NCBI GenBank assembly: GCA_024226555.1
Contig: JAAELO010000714.1
Location: forward strand, 1 to 61,968
Origin: Desulfobacterales bacterium
GTDB lineage: Bacteria > Desulfobacterota > Desulfobacteria > Desulfobacterales > JAAELO01
Direction: 5' to 3'
DNA: 61,968 bases
The translations under genes were made by a program, and so were the position numbers. Under the pieces are notes generated by a model that saw nothing but the letters and a program-made list of their open reading frames with translations, did no database searches and had not been told where the DNA came from. Positions 8,694 to 18,524 of this stretch are shown here, piece by piece; the stretch's first letter is position 1, and every line of letters starts with the position of its first letter.

Positions 8694-11444
8694 TCAAATA
8701 CTATTATCAATTCTATGCTTATCTTTTCTACTAAGAATATTGTTTATATGGCTCTTTAATGAACTAAACTTACATGGTTTTCTTTCAATAAAATCTACTC
8801 CTACAATTTTCAAAGATACTACTTTGGGATCGTCATCAGGAAGAGATGTGAGAATTATTACCCCCGTATTTGCATACCTTCGCTTGGATTTTAAGTATTT
8901 AATAAGATTTAATCCATCCATATTTGGCATCGAAATATCTGTTATAATAAGGTCAGGTTTAAAACTGCCTATTAAAACTGAAGCCTCCATTCCATCTTCT
9001 GCCGTTTTTATTGTAAAAGCAGGAAAAGCTTTATTAATATTAGCAACCAATGCTCTTCTGATAATTTTTTCATCTTCAACAATCAATATTTTATAACTTT
9101 CTGTTACACTATGTGCATTATGTACATCACAAAAATCCTTAATCACATTTCTTATATTATCTCTTATAACTGGTTTGGCTATAAATGAGTTCATACCAGC
9201 TTCAAAGCAGGCATCTTTATCTGACTGAAAAACATTTGCCGTCATAGCAATAATTGGAATGTCTGTGTCAAAACTCCTTATTTTCCTTGTTGCTTCAAGG
9301 CCATCCATTACAGGCATTTGCATATCCATCAATATCATATCAAATTTTTCATTTTTTACTTTATCAACAGCTATTTTTCCATTCTCAGCTATAACAGGAG
9401 AGTGTCCCATTTTAGAAAGCATCTTCATGGCCAACATTTGATTAACTTTATTATCCTCTACAACAAGAATATTATAGCATAGTGTTTCTTGCAGAGAGAC
9501 TTGCTGGTCTGTAATAATCTGCTTTTGATCCCTTTTGAAAAAGACCCTTTGAATCATATTGATGACAGCAACTCTTCTAACAGGTTTGAGAATATAACCA
9601 CTAAATCCTTTTTTCTTCATTTTTTTATAGTTCCCAAGAATCTCTGAAACAACAGCTATTACAAATGGATTAAAACTCTTCTCTTTAAGTTCTTCGAAGA
9701 AAAATTCCCAGTTCTCTTTGTTTACCGAAAAATCAGCAATGATTAACTTATCATCTCTATTAATATTTTCAAGGGCTTCTTCATGGGAAGTACAAACAAG
9801 TGGTTCCAAACCTAGTTTATTAACAATATTTGCAAGAATATTTGAGGATATTGACGTGTCATCAATAATAATGCATCGTTCACCTATAAGACTTTTTGAT
9901 ATTTCAAATTTACTTTGTTTAACAGATTTTTCAAATATAATACTGAAAAAGAAAACAGTTCCCTTACCCGCAGAACTGACAACCTCCAAATTACCTCCCA
10001 TTAAATCAACAAGGCGTCTTGATATAGCGAGTCCTAATCCAGTACCTCCATATTTTCTTGTTGTTGACCCATCAGCCTGTGTAAAAGGTTTAAATATATT
10101 TTTAAGTTGTTTGTCATCCATCCCTATCCCAGTATCAAAAACAGAGAATTTAAGCTGGATATTTTTTTCATCCTCATATACCAATTTTATTTTTATTATT
10201 ATATTACCCTCTTCAGTAAATTTAACGGCATTACTCAATTGATTCATTAAAACCTGCCTGAGTCTTGTTGGGTCACCTTTAATGAATGAATGGATATCGT
10301 GATCAAAATCAACTAATAAACTCGTTTTATCATTTATTTTAGTTTTTACCATATCGCAAACATTATACACCAAATCTTCAACATCAAATTCTATTCTTTC
10401 AAGATCAACTTTGTCGGATTCAATTTTTGTAATATCAAGAATATCATTTATCAGGGACAATAAAGTTTCAGAACAACTCTTTACTGTTTTTAGAAATTCC
10501 CTTTGCTCATCATCAAGGGAAGTTTCAAGAACCATTGTTGTAAAACCAACAATTCCATTAATAGGTGTTCTTATTTCATGGCTCATATTGGCTAAAAATT
10601 CACTTTTAGCCCTACCGGTTATTTCAGCCCGCTCCTTCTCTCTTAAAAGCCTTTTGGTTCTTAACTTTACAATATCATTAAGATTTTTGTTAACAATTCT
10701 GCTTTCAAGGTGAACTAAAACCCTGGAGATGAAAAGTTTTTCTGAAAATGGTTTAGCTATAAAGTCAGATGCTCCGGCACCAAAGATTTTTAGTTCGGTC
10801 TCCTTTCCAGACAGGGAAGTAAGGAAAATAACAGGAACATGAGTAAGTTTGCTATTGGATTTGATTTTCTTACATAATTCTTTACCATCCATTTCTGGCA
10901 TATTGAGATCTGTCACAACAAGATCAACAGATTCAATCAACGTAGTTGTTAGTAGTTCATATGCTATAGCGCCATTACTTGCTGAATAAACTTTAACATC
11001 AAATTTTTGAAGAGCTTCAGCTACTATTTTTAATATTAATTTGGAGTCATCTACAACGAGAACAGTAGAATCACTGTAGTCTGTTTTAGGGTCAATAATC
11101 TGATGAATTTTTTCAACCAGATCATATGTTGATGGAAAGAGAAAAATATTTGATGAACCTGCTCTTTTTGCATCTGAATAGGCTTTAGGATTATTTTCAT
11201 CAACAATAGAAACAATAATAACAGATCTTGCTGATTTATGTACAAGAATATCATACTTCATTATTCTATGAACAATATCGTACATATCATTCATTGCAAT
11301 AACTATAACATCGGGTTTCTCTTTTTTTATTTCAGTTAAATAATTATCTTTTTCTGAAAAATAGAAATCTACAAATTTCTTTTGAAACTCTTTTTTTAAA
11401 TATTTTGAAATTTTATAGTTATCACTTAGAACAAAAATTTTCAT
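8694..11444 (-). CDS. Multi-receiver hybrid histidine kinase
   Basis: 916 aa. Domains in order: a receiver-like N-terminal domain without a clear phospho-Asp; a PleD-type receiver (VVDDSK, LVVTDLNMPEMDG); HisKA with H289 in NMSHEIRTP; HATPase (FDTGIGM, GGTGLGL); a degenerate receiver (IIDDTSIS, ILKPV); a standard receiver (VVEDNKVNQ, LMDMQMPVMDG); and a final receiver (IVEDEK, IITDISMPNMDG). It is a cytoplasmic BarA-like phosphorelay protein without an Hpt domain, so an external Hpt protein is expected. I chose ATG at 11444 because AGGA precedes it at proper spacing; a longer frame to 11609 adds 55 residues with no RBS. Confidence 0.88.
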   Translation of the reverse strand: MKIFVLSDNYKISKYLKKEFQKKFVDFYFSEKDNYLTEIKKEKPDVIVIAMNDMYDIVHRIMKYDILVHKSARSVIIVSIVDENNPKAYSDAKRAGSSNIFLFPSTYDLVEKIHQIIDPKTDYSDSTVLVVDDSKLILKIVAEALQKFDVKVYSASNGAIAYELLTTTLIESVDLVVTDLNMPEMDGKELCKKIKSNSKLTHVPVIFLTSLSGKETELKIFGAGASDFIAKPFSEKLFISRVLVHLESRIVNKNLNDIVKLRTKRLLREKERAEITGRAKSEFLANMSHEIRTPINGIVGFTTMVLETSLDDEQREFLKTVKSCSETLLSLINDILDITKIESDKVDLERIEFDVEDLVYNVCDMVKTKINDKTSLLVDFDHDIHSFIKGDPTRLRQVLMNQLSNAVKFTEEGNIIIKIKLVYEDEKNIQLKFSVFDTGIGMDDKQLKNIFKPFTQADGSTTRKYGGTGLGLAISRRLVDLMGGNLEVVSSAGKGTVFFFSIIFEKSVKQSKFEISKSLIGERCIIIDDTSISSNILANIVNKLGLEPLVCTSHEEALENINRDDKLIIADFSVNKENWEFFFEELKEKSFNPFVIAVVSEILGNYKKMKKKGFSGYILKPVRRVAVINMIQRVFFKRDQKQIITDQQVSLQETLCYNILVVEDNKVNQMLAMKMLSKMGHSPVIAENGKIAVDKVKNEKFDMILMDMQMPVMDGLEATRKIRSFDTDIPIIAMTANVFQSDKDACFEAGMNSFIAKPVIRDNIRNVIKDFCDVHNAHSVTESYKILIVEDEKIIRRALVANINKAFPAFTIKTAEDGMEASVLIGSFKPDLIITDISMPNMDGLNLIKYLKSKRRYANTGVIILTSLPDDDPKVVSLKIVGVDFIERKPCKFSSLKSHINNILSRKDKHRIDNSI

Positions 11445-11671
11445 TAACGTTTTCCTATTGTTCAAAGGCGAATAATCAATCAGATTTAAAACACAGAGCT
11501 TAGGAAAGTATAAAATCATATAATATTTGTTATCAAAGGTTAATTTATTGATTTGAGATTTAGTATTTATACACAGGCTAAATTTAAAAGAAACTGAAAT
11601 AAAAGTCAATTGATTAAGCGTTTTATGGTTATTTTATAAGCGAATTAAAGTTTTTTACGTTTTTTATTATA

Positions 11672-11746
11672 GGGAATCCCTAATAATTACAGTTTTTTTT
11701 GGAAATAACAAAGTATTTCGCCAAAAGAGAGGTTATTAGAGATCCC
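11672..11746 (+). mobile_element. Internally deleted foldback element
   Basis: 75-bp copy that keeps both terminal arms and the right half of the interior but lacks the left half. The junction is at a TTA shared by the two halves (TAATAATTACAG), as expected for a replication-slippage deletion. No exact 4-bp flanking repeat (TATA versus TTAC). It sits at the 5' edge of the yqaA remnant. Confidence 0.75.
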
Positions 11747-11747
11747 T

Positions 11748-12163
11748 TACATATATCTTTTTATTTTAAGTTTTCTTGCTTCAACTGTGATTCCACTTGG
11801 TTCTGAATGGTTACTGGTCAAAATGCTTTTAGAAAATTCAGAACCTTTTATATCTGTTTTTATTGCCTCAACCGGCAACTATCTTGGTGCTTTAACTACT
11901 TATTACATAGGTTTTTATGGGAGCTCCATCTTAATCAACAAAGTCCTAAGAATAAGTGATAATAGTATTGAAAAAGCTAAAAATGGGTATAAAAAATATG
12001 GGTTATGGTCTCTTTTGTTTTCATGGGTACCTGTTATTGGTGATCCACTTTGTCTTGTGGGAGGACTTTTTGGCATTGATGTAGGTTCTTTTTCAGTTCT
12101 TGTTTTAACAGGAAAATTATAAGATATAGTGTTATTGCATACATTACATTAGTGATATCATAG
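11748..12163 (+). pseudogene. yqaA-like membrane protein, 5'-truncated and frameshifted
   Basis: The frame reads FLASTVIPLGSEW, then membrane segments and GLFGIDVGSFSVLVLTGK, typical of YqaA/DedA-like (SNARE-associated family) proteins. No normal start exists: GTG at 11787 is the internal Val of STVIPLGSE, and upstream the frame runs straight into the deleted foldback element. Near 12113-12116 one base is missing in an A-run. Restoring it continues as IIRYSVIAYITLVIS and ends at 12163, where YqaA proteins have GK..RY. Both ends are therefore damaged. It was a small inner-membrane protein of unknown role. Confidence 0.65.
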
Positions 12164-12255
12164 TTCTATTAACTTGATTTTAGTATTTAAATCCTATAGA
12201 TTTAAATAATCCATACCTTTTTATTAAAATCTTAATCGAAAGTTACACAAATAAT

Positions 12256-13869
12256 ATGGATAAAAAGATTAACATAATGATCGTTGACAGTTTGAGGGAG
12301 AATGATAGTGCTTTTAATGTACTTTTTCAAAACCCTGAACTTGAAATTATAAAATGTGAGTCTGGTCATGATGCTTTAAAAGCTTTTAGCAATCATGAAT
12401 TTGCTCTTATTTTACTTGATGTAGGTGTGCCTCCAGCCAGAAATGGTTTTAAGATAGCTGAACTTATCAGACAACGTAAAAAAAGCTATGAAATCCCAAT
12501 AATACTTATCAGTGATGATGAAGCTCTTGTTTTTAAAGGATATGAAGCTGGTGCTGTGGACTATCTGTTTAAACCTATTAATCCTGTTATCATTGAAAAG
12601 AAAGTTGAGTTTTTTGTTAATATATATAGGCAGAAAAAAGAAAATGAAAGAACAAAGGCTGAACTCAAAGCAAACCTTACCAGAGTTGAGAACTCGAAGA
12701 GAGAGATTGAAAAAAATAATATTGAGCTGAAACATATCTCTAAGCATGATAATCTTACCGGCTTATATAACCAGAGGCATATGGTTGAAATAAACAAGAT
12801 TGAATTTGAAAGGGCCAGGAGATATGAAAGAGACATATCATGTTTAATGATAGACCTGGATTATTTTAAAGAAGTAAATGATTCATGTGGACATCAGTTT
12901 GGTGACTTTGTTTTACAGGATTTATCAGAAAGTATAAAAGAACATTTAAGAGAATCTGACTTTGCATTCAGATATGGGGGGGAAGAGTTTATGGTACTTC
13001 TCCCGCAAACAGATATTGATGGTGCATATGCAACAGCTGAAAAATTGAGACTTTTTTGCAGAGATCATATTTATGACAATGGTACACATATTACCATGGT
13101 TACAATTAGTATAGGAGTCTCATCTCTTCTCGCAAACAAACCCAAGAACCCTGAAGAGTTAATACTTTTTGCAGATAAAGCACTATATAAAGCTAAATCT
13201 GAAGGTCGTAATCTCGTAGAACGTTACAAGTCAACAAATGATGATCCCTTTGCTGGCGATATTATTGGTCTGAAAAACAGGATTGAATCAATATTGGACA
13301 GAACCAAACAATCTGCCATATCATCCATTGAAATACTGGTTAAAGAAACAGGGGGCGAGATAGAATCCCATAACAAAAGAGTTCTTGAGTATATTGAAAA
13401 AGCCGGTAAAAAAATGAGAATGCCAAAAACCATAGTAGACCCTTTTAAAAGGGCTGCGATTCTACATGATTGTTTTAAACATCTTATGGGACAATCTGTT
13501 AATACCAGTAATGTTCTCTCACCTGAGGACAGAGCGATCCTTGAGAGTTATCCATATATGCTGGGTGAGTTAACTGAACTTTTTGATTTTTTTGCCAATG
13601 AACGTTCTGTTTTACTGTTTCATCATGAAAATTATGATGGTTCAGGATACCCAGAAGGTTTGAAAGGGGCCGAGATTCCACTTGGAGCAAGAATTTTTTC
13701 AATAGCAGATTCCGTTGTTGCAATGCTTTCAGACAGACCTCACAGATCAAAAAAAAATATCGAGGATGTTATTTCCGAACTAAAAACAAATGCAGGAAAA
13801 CAGTTTGACCCAAATATAGTAGAGATATTTTTGTCAATTCTTAATGAACAGAAAACGGATCAAACATGA
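12256..13869 (+). CDS. Response regulator with GGDEF and HD-GYP-like domains
   Basis: 537 aa. Receiver (1-125) with D55 in LILLDVGVPP; coiled coil; GGDEF domain with an intact GGEEF signature at 241-245 and an RESD inhibitory site (RxxD) five residues before it, so an active, product-inhibited diguanylate cyclase is likely. A C-terminal HD-GYP-like domain has H404-D405 (AAILHDCFK) and HHENYDGSGYPEGL, so c-di-GMP hydrolysis is also plausible. A synthase-hydrolase pair under one receiver is a known architecture. The start of the HDOD gene overlaps its stop (ATGA), indicating translational coupling. Confidence 0.85.
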   Translation: MDKKINIMIVDSLRENDSAFNVLFQNPELEIIKCESGHDALKAFSNHEFALILLDVGVPPARNGFKIAELIRQRKKSYEIPIILISDDEALVFKGYEAGAVDYLFKPINPVIIEKKVEFFVNIYRQKKENERTKAELKANLTRVENSKREIEKNNIELKHISKHDNLTGLYNQRHMVEINKIEFERARRYERDISCLMIDLDYFKEVNDSCGHQFGDFVLQDLSESIKEHLRESDFAFRYGGEEFMVLLPQTDIDGAYATAEKLRLFCRDHIYDNGTHITMVTISIGVSSLLANKPKNPEELILFADKALYKAKSEGRNLVERYKSTNDDPFAGDIIGLKNRIESILDRTKQSAISSIEILVKETGGEIESHNKRVLEYIEKAGKKMRMPKTIVDPFKRAAILHDCFKHLMGQSVNTSNVLSPEDRAILESYPYMLGELTELFDFFANERSVLLFHHENYDGSGYPEGLKGAEIPLGARIFSIADSVVAMLSDRPHRSKKNIEDVISELKTNAGKQFDPNIVEIFLSILNEQKTDQT

Positions 13870-14762
13870 ATAATGAAGGAAAAAAATTAAGAACAAACTC
13901 AATTCTCACTACTGTAAATTCATTTCCCACACTTCCTGCGGTTGTAACAAGAGTAATTGAAATTACAGCAGATCCTGATAGTGAAATAGAAGACCTTATG
14001 AAGGTAATAAGTATGGATCAATCCCTTACTGCCTCAGTTCTTAAAATAGCAAACTCTGCTCTATATGGATTAACAGGGAATGTTAGTTCATTAAAACAGG
14101 CTTTAACGGTTCTTGGTTTTGCAGAAATCCAAAAAATAGTTCTTTCGAAAGCAGTTTTTGAAAGTTTCAAACATATATCAGATGACAAAAGATTTGAGTT
14201 TAAGAAATTCTGGGAACATTCATTTTATTGCGGACTCACAGCAAAAATAATTGCCCGTGAAGTAGGAACAATGTACAATGATATGTTCGTTGCAGGAATT
14301 ATTCATGATATTGGAAAACTGATTCTTTTCATAGCACTTGAGGATGAGTATCTAAAAATAATAAACTACTCTATTGAAAAAGATATTGATATCAACATTG
14401 TTGAGAATAAAACGCTTGGTACTACACATAGTCAGGTTGGCATGGACCTTTTAAGGCGATGGCTGTTTCCTGAAACACTGCTTATGGCTGTTGGTTTCCA
14501 CCATTCTCCAATGGAAACAACAAAAGATAAAACGTTTCCAATAATAATACATATTTCGGATCTTTTAACATACTTTTTCACAAAAAAAGCCGATGGATTT
14601 CCGGTTGAAGCCATTGACAAAAAACTCTCTTCTCCAGAAATATCTGATTTAGCATCTAAAATAAATCTTGATTGGAGTAGTTCCAAAAAAGAAGAGTTGT
14701 TAGAAAAAATTGAAATTCAACGGGAAAAAGAGATGGATATACTTAATCTGTTTCTCTCGTAA
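13866..14762 (+). CDS. HDOD domain protein
   Basis: 298 aa with an HDOD domain over about residues 15-215: FPTLPAVVTRVIEI, MDQSLTASVLKIANSALYG, SLKQALTVLGFAEIQ, and an HD-like AGIIHDIGK. HDOD proteins are regulatory and generally not proven hydrolases; many act in c-di-GMP or chemotaxis-linked signalling. It overlaps the GGDEF/HD-GYP regulator by four bases, which points to a shared pathway (inference). Confidence 0.88.
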   Translation: MNNEGKKLRTNSILTTVNSFPTLPAVVTRVIEITADPDSEIEDLMKVISMDQSLTASVLKIANSALYGLTGNVSSLKQALTVLGFAEIQKIVLSKAVFESFKHISDDKRFEFKKFWEHSFYCGLTAKIIAREVGTMYNDMFVAGIIHDIGKLILFIALEDEYLKIINYSIEKDIDINIVENKTLGTTHSQVGMDLLRRWLFPETLLMAVGFHHSPMETTKDKTFPIIIHISDLLTYFFTKKADGFPVEAIDKKLSSPEISDLASKINLDWSSSKKEELLEKIEIQREKEMDILNLFLS

Positions 14763-14829
14763 CAATATTTATTAAAACTCCAGAGTTTTATTGTGATCTG
14801 CAGTTTTTTTTTGTTTTTAAGGAGTAAAA

Positions 14830-15825
14830 TTGTTTAATAAATTTAAGGGTATGGTTAACCCAAGTAAATTTAAACCTTTAATAAAAGAAATTTTAGAGAG
14901 ATATAAAAACAGATCTATCGATTTTGAAGATGCAAGAGATGAAATACATTTGTTAGGCCCGGTAGCAACTTCTGATGTTCTGCTTATGGCTGAGTCTGGC
15001 AGATATGAATATGGATTGGATGTGCTTGCAATGGTTCTTGCAGATTACGATTATCCTGCAATATCATTTTTTCTTAAATGCCTTGAAAATGATGATGTTG
15101 AAGGTGTTGCATTGCCTGCAGCTTTTTATTTTGATAAACTTTATAACAAGAAGTTTAAAGTTGATGACATATTAAATCATGCCAGGGGTTTATCTGGAAT
15201 GGCTTCAGCTTTTAAAGAGATAAAAGAGTATTGTATTAAAAATATGCCTAAAACCATATCTGTTAATGAATGGTTAACAATCAAAATGAAAGAGTTTAAC
15301 TTAAAACATGAAGCTCATATACCTGAACAACCTCTAAACAGTTATGATGAAAATGAATCTATATATGATTTGGAAGTAGAATTAGCTCAAAAATTATCAA
15401 AACTCTCTTTTGATGATCATGTTAAATTTGATATAGAATGTTCAAAAAGAATTACTCATTTGTGTCTTCAGGATAAAGAATATAAAGATATACCGTATAA
15501 AGCTCTTGAAACAGCGGAATCAATAATTAATACAGAAAAGCACCATGAAGATATTGATAAGCTAAGAGAGAAAATTAAAGAATCTCTTAATGAAGCAAAT
15601 AACAGAGCTAAGTGGAACAATATTAAAAATGGCTATGAGAACCCTAAAGCATATTCTGCAGTTTGTGCGGCACAAACAATACTATATGCAATAAGTGATT
15701 CAAAAAACAGAGGTGCTGCAGCACAAGGATTTGCAAGAGATTCTATAGAATATGCAGGGTTAGGTTTTACAAGTGTAAAAGAAGAGCTTACGTGGCAGCT
15801 AAGCTTCCTGAATACTTTACTATAG
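14830..15825 (+). CDS. Hypothetical protein, unrecognised
   Basis: 331 aa, soluble, no signal peptide or membrane helix. The TTG start is set by AAGGAG eight bases upstream. The N-terminal 140 residues look all-helical (LLGPVATSDVLLMAESGRY, DVLAMVLADYDYPAISFF), possibly HEAT-like. The middle is acidic and coiled. The C-terminal 60 residues (SAVCAAQTILYAISDSKNRG) are Ala-rich. No family recognised. The stop is formed at the junction with a foldback element: TA of the target plus G of the element. Without the element the gene would end in TAA at the same place. Confidence 0.7.
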   Translation: MFNKFKGMVNPSKFKPLIKEILERYKNRSIDFEDARDEIHLLGPVATSDVLLMAESGRYEYGLDVLAMVLADYDYPAISFFLKCLENDDVEGVALPAAFYFDKLYNKKFKVDDILNHARGLSGMASAFKEIKEYCIKNMPKTISVNEWLTIKMKEFNLKHEAHIPEQPLNSYDENESIYDLEVELAQKLSKLSFDDHVKFDIECSKRITHLCLQDKEYKDIPYKALETAESIINTEKHHEDIDKLREKIKESLNEANNRAKWNNIKNGYENPKAYSAVCAAQTILYAISDSKNRGAAAQGFARDSIEYAGLGFTSVKEELTWQLSFLNTLL

Positions 15826-15950
15826 GGAACCTCTAATAATTAGAATTTTGTTTGAAATACATGAGAAAAAAATAACGAGCCGATTTTACAACAGTTATTT
15901 TTTGTGAACAACGCTGTAGTTCGATCAAAAGGCGGTTATTAGAGATTCCC
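15825..15950 (+). mobile_element. Foldback MITE-like element at a stop codon
   Basis: 126-bp copy flanked by TATA at 15821-15824 and 15951-15954. Its first G completes the TAG stop of the upstream gene. The downstream gene starts 31 bp after it. Confidence 0.88.
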
Positions 15951-15981
15951 TATAAAAATTAAGTTTTGTGAAGTTATTAAA

Positions 15982-16827
15982 TTGATTAAAGAGATTACAG
16001 GAGCAATAATAGGGCATTTTAATAATGGGATAGTTTTGTCTGAAGAAGTTATGGACTATCTTGAATCTGTCTCAGAAGGACGCTCTCTTTTATATTTAAA
16101 CAAGATTGATGAGTCTGATAAGGACTCATTTCACTCACTTCTTTTCTCTCCGGATAGAAAATTTCAGGAAAAGATTGAAGCAATTATTGGTTGTGAAGTG
16201 ATCGATAATGAGGGAATTGTTAATTTACTTAGCTCTATCGGCAAGATAAAAACAGAATTTTCATATAAAAATGATGAAATTACAGTTCCGTATGAAAGTT
16301 ACTTCTTTGAACTTTTTATCAAAAGATTAAAACTAACAAATACAATAATAAAAGATCTTAATATTAAAGATATATCTCCAAAAGAAGCCGTGCTTATAAG
16401 AAATTCAACTCTTAAGAGCAGCAAAAAAAGTATCGCTTTTTTTAGTAAATTGTTTGAAAACAGGTTATTCTTTTCAAATGATTTCTACGAAACTCTTAAG
16501 CTTTCTCTTAAAGTCCTGACAGAGAACTATAAAGATAATGACCTAAAAAAATCTTTTATTGAAAAAAAACTGTTCTATTCAGGTTCTATTCAAAAGGAGT
16601 TGAATTTCAGAGAACTATTAAAGAAAAATAATATGGAAACACTTATGATGCAAGGGATATCAACACCTTGTGTGGATATAAACGAGGCTTTTAACAATAT
16701 TAAAATTATTAATCAAATAAACTCTGTCATATTTAATCACCGCAATACATCAGATCATGAACTTAATCATATGGATATAAATTTCTCTGGAGATATTTCA
16801 GATATTTTTGACCTTTTTAAAATTTAA
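15982..16827 (+). CDS. Hypothetical protein, unrecognised
   Basis: 281 aa, TTG start with only a weak GTGAAG upstream. Soluble and Lys/Ile/Asn-rich, with helical stretches (SLLYLNKIDESDKDSFHSLL, FSKLFENRLFFSNDFYETL). No motif or family recognised. It lies between the 331-aa unknown and the ASKHA protein, all in one direction, so the three may act together (inference). A degenerate element-like end (TAATAGTTCCC) overlaps its stop. Confidence 0.6.
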   Translation: MIKEITGAIIGHFNNGIVLSEEVMDYLESVSEGRSLLYLNKIDESDKDSFHSLLFSPDRKFQEKIEAIIGCEVIDNEGIVNLLSSIGKIKTEFSYKNDEITVPYESYFFELFIKRLKLTNTIIKDLNIKDISPKEAVLIRNSTLKSSKKSIAFFSKLFENRLFFSNDFYETLKLSLKVLTENYKDNDLKKSFIEKKLFYSGSIQKELNFRELLKKNNMETLMMQGISTPCVDINEAFNNIKIINQINSVIFNHRNTSDHELNHMDINFSGDISDIFDLFKI

Positions 16828-16958
16828 TAGTTCCCTTGCATATTAAATTCCATTCTACTATAAAGATATGAGAATTTGTCAGAATATTCAGTTATTGTTA
16901 TCTGTTGAAATGATTGATTCTATTGAATATTTTATATAAACAGTTAATTGAGATAAAT

Positions 16959-18509
16959 ATGGAAAAAGTAAATCTAACAAACTGGGTTGTAAGTGCAAAA
17001 CTTCCAGAACCTGGTCTTCATGATAACACTGCTGATAGTGATAGAATCATTAATTTCTTTAGAAAAAAATATAAAATCAGACTTAACATAAATCTTCAAT
17101 TACTTAAGATAATCCCTTCAAAAATACGTGAGCTTAGTTACCATATTAAATGTGTAATTCTCAAAGATAATGAGTCATACATATTGACTGACATAAGAGA
17201 CCCGAATGACCAGGCTTTTGGAGTTGCTACAGATTTAGGAACAACAAGAGTTGTTTTCAGACTTATCAACCTTGAAACCCACGATGAACTAAATGAAATA
17301 TCCTTTGATAATCCCCAAATACAAATAGGACCTGATATTCTTGAAAGAATTCATTATGCAAATAATAATGAAGGTTTATCAAAAATAAATAAACTTATTA
17401 TTGATGGGTTCAATGAGAACTTAGAGATACTCATAAACCCTTTCGATGATATTAAAATGGAAGATATTTTATTTATGACGGTTGCAGGTAACACTGCTAT
17501 GACTCACCTTTTCTTAAGCATTGATCCCTCAAATATTATCAGAGAACCTTATATTCCAGTTGTAAACACCCCTGGGCTTTTTAGTTCGGAAGAGCTTTCC
17601 ATAGATATAAATAAAAATGGAAGAATCTATGTTTTTCCTAATATCGGAAGTTACTTTGGCGGAGACCTTATTTCCGGCATTATATATTCACAAATGAACA
17701 AAAAAGATAATCCTTCAATTCTGGTTGATGTGGGTACTAACGCAGAGGTAGTTCTTGGAAATAAAGACTGGCTAATAGCATGTGCCGGAGCCGCAGGGCC
17801 TGCACTTGAAGGCGGCGTTTCAAAAATGGGTATGATGGCTGGTCCCGGTGTAATCGATTCTGTTAAAATCGATCCATCTAACTTAGAGTTCCATATTCAT
17901 ACCATCGAGGAGAAAACACCAAAAGGGATTTGCGGTTCAGGATTAATCGATCTTGCGGCACAGCTTTTTTTGTCGGGACTTGTTGATATTCGTGGGAAAT
18001 TTGTGATTGAAAAATCCCCTGAAAAATTTAAACAGAATAATGGAATCACAGCTCTTGTTCTTGTTCCCAAAAGTGATTCAGCAATCGGGGAAGACCTTGT
18101 AATTACCCAGATTGATTTAGATAGTCTTATTAGATCCAAAGCTGCTATGTATACAATTTTAGTAACAATATCATCATCTGTTGCTTTGGATCTGAATGAC
18201 TTTGAGAATTTTTTCATAGCTGGTACATTTGGTTCTTTTATAAGAGCAGAATCTGCGATATCCATAGGTATGATTCCAGACATATCAATTGAAAAATACA
18301 AATCACTTGGAAATAGTTCATTAGGAGGGGCTACCCTTGTTTTAAAATCCCCTATTTTGTTTGACGAAATAAACGAAATAAGAAACAGTATTACTTATAT
18401 TGAACTGAATGTGAATCAGGAGTTTATGAACTCTTTTAGTGGTGCAAAATTTCTACCACATACAAACCCTGATCTGTTTCCCTCAGTTAAGAAAAAACTT
18501 GGTTTATAG
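16959..18509 (+). CDS. RACo-like ASKHA-domain protein lacking ferredoxin domain
   Basis: 516 aa from ATG 16959; a longer TTG frame from 16914 is less likely. It resembles the linker, middle and C-terminal ASKHA ATPase parts of reductive activators of corrinoid proteins (DUF4445 type): GVATDLGTTRVVFRLINLE as phosphate-1 loop, TVAGNTAMTHLFL, ILVDVGTNAEVVLG, CAGAAGPALEGG, GICGSGLIDLAAQL, FIAGTFGSFI. RACo proteins normally carry an N-terminal [2Fe-2S] ferredoxin with four Cys; here the first 90 residues have no such cluster. It may bind ATP yet need another electron donor, or act as a regulator. No corrinoid protein is present in the window. Confidence 0.8.
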   Translation: MEKVNLTNWVVSAKLPEPGLHDNTADSDRIINFFRKKYKIRLNINLQLLKIIPSKIRELSYHIKCVILKDNESYILTDIRDPNDQAFGVATDLGTTRVVFRLINLETHDELNEISFDNPQIQIGPDILERIHYANNNEGLSKINKLIIDGFNENLEILINPFDDIKMEDILFMTVAGNTAMTHLFLSIDPSNIIREPYIPVVNTPGLFSSEELSIDINKNGRIYVFPNIGSYFGGDLISGIIYSQMNKKDNPSILVDVGTNAEVVLGNKDWLIACAGAAGPALEGGVSKMGMMAGPGVIDSVKIDPSNLEFHIHTIEEKTPKGICGSGLIDLAAQLFLSGLVDIRGKFVIEKSPEKFKQNNGITALVLVPKSDSAIGEDLVITQIDLDSLIRSKAAMYTILVTISSSVALDLNDFENFFIAGTFGSFIRAESAISIGMIPDISIEKYKSLGNSSLGGATLVLKSPILFDEINEIRNSITYIELNVNQEFMNSFSGAKFLPHTNPDLFPSVKKKLGL

Positions 18510-18524
18510 AAAAGGAGAATGGAC

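Noticed and set aside
9718-10242. 174-aa plus-strand frame inside the minus-strand kinase
   Set aside because: Antisense shadow of HATPase/receiver coding sequence, Ser/Leu/Ile-rich as such shadows are.
11445-11609. N-terminal extension of the multi-receiver kinase (55 residues)
   Set aside because: No RBS at the upstream start, sequence not domain-like, and AGGA with correct spacing precedes the ATG at 11444.
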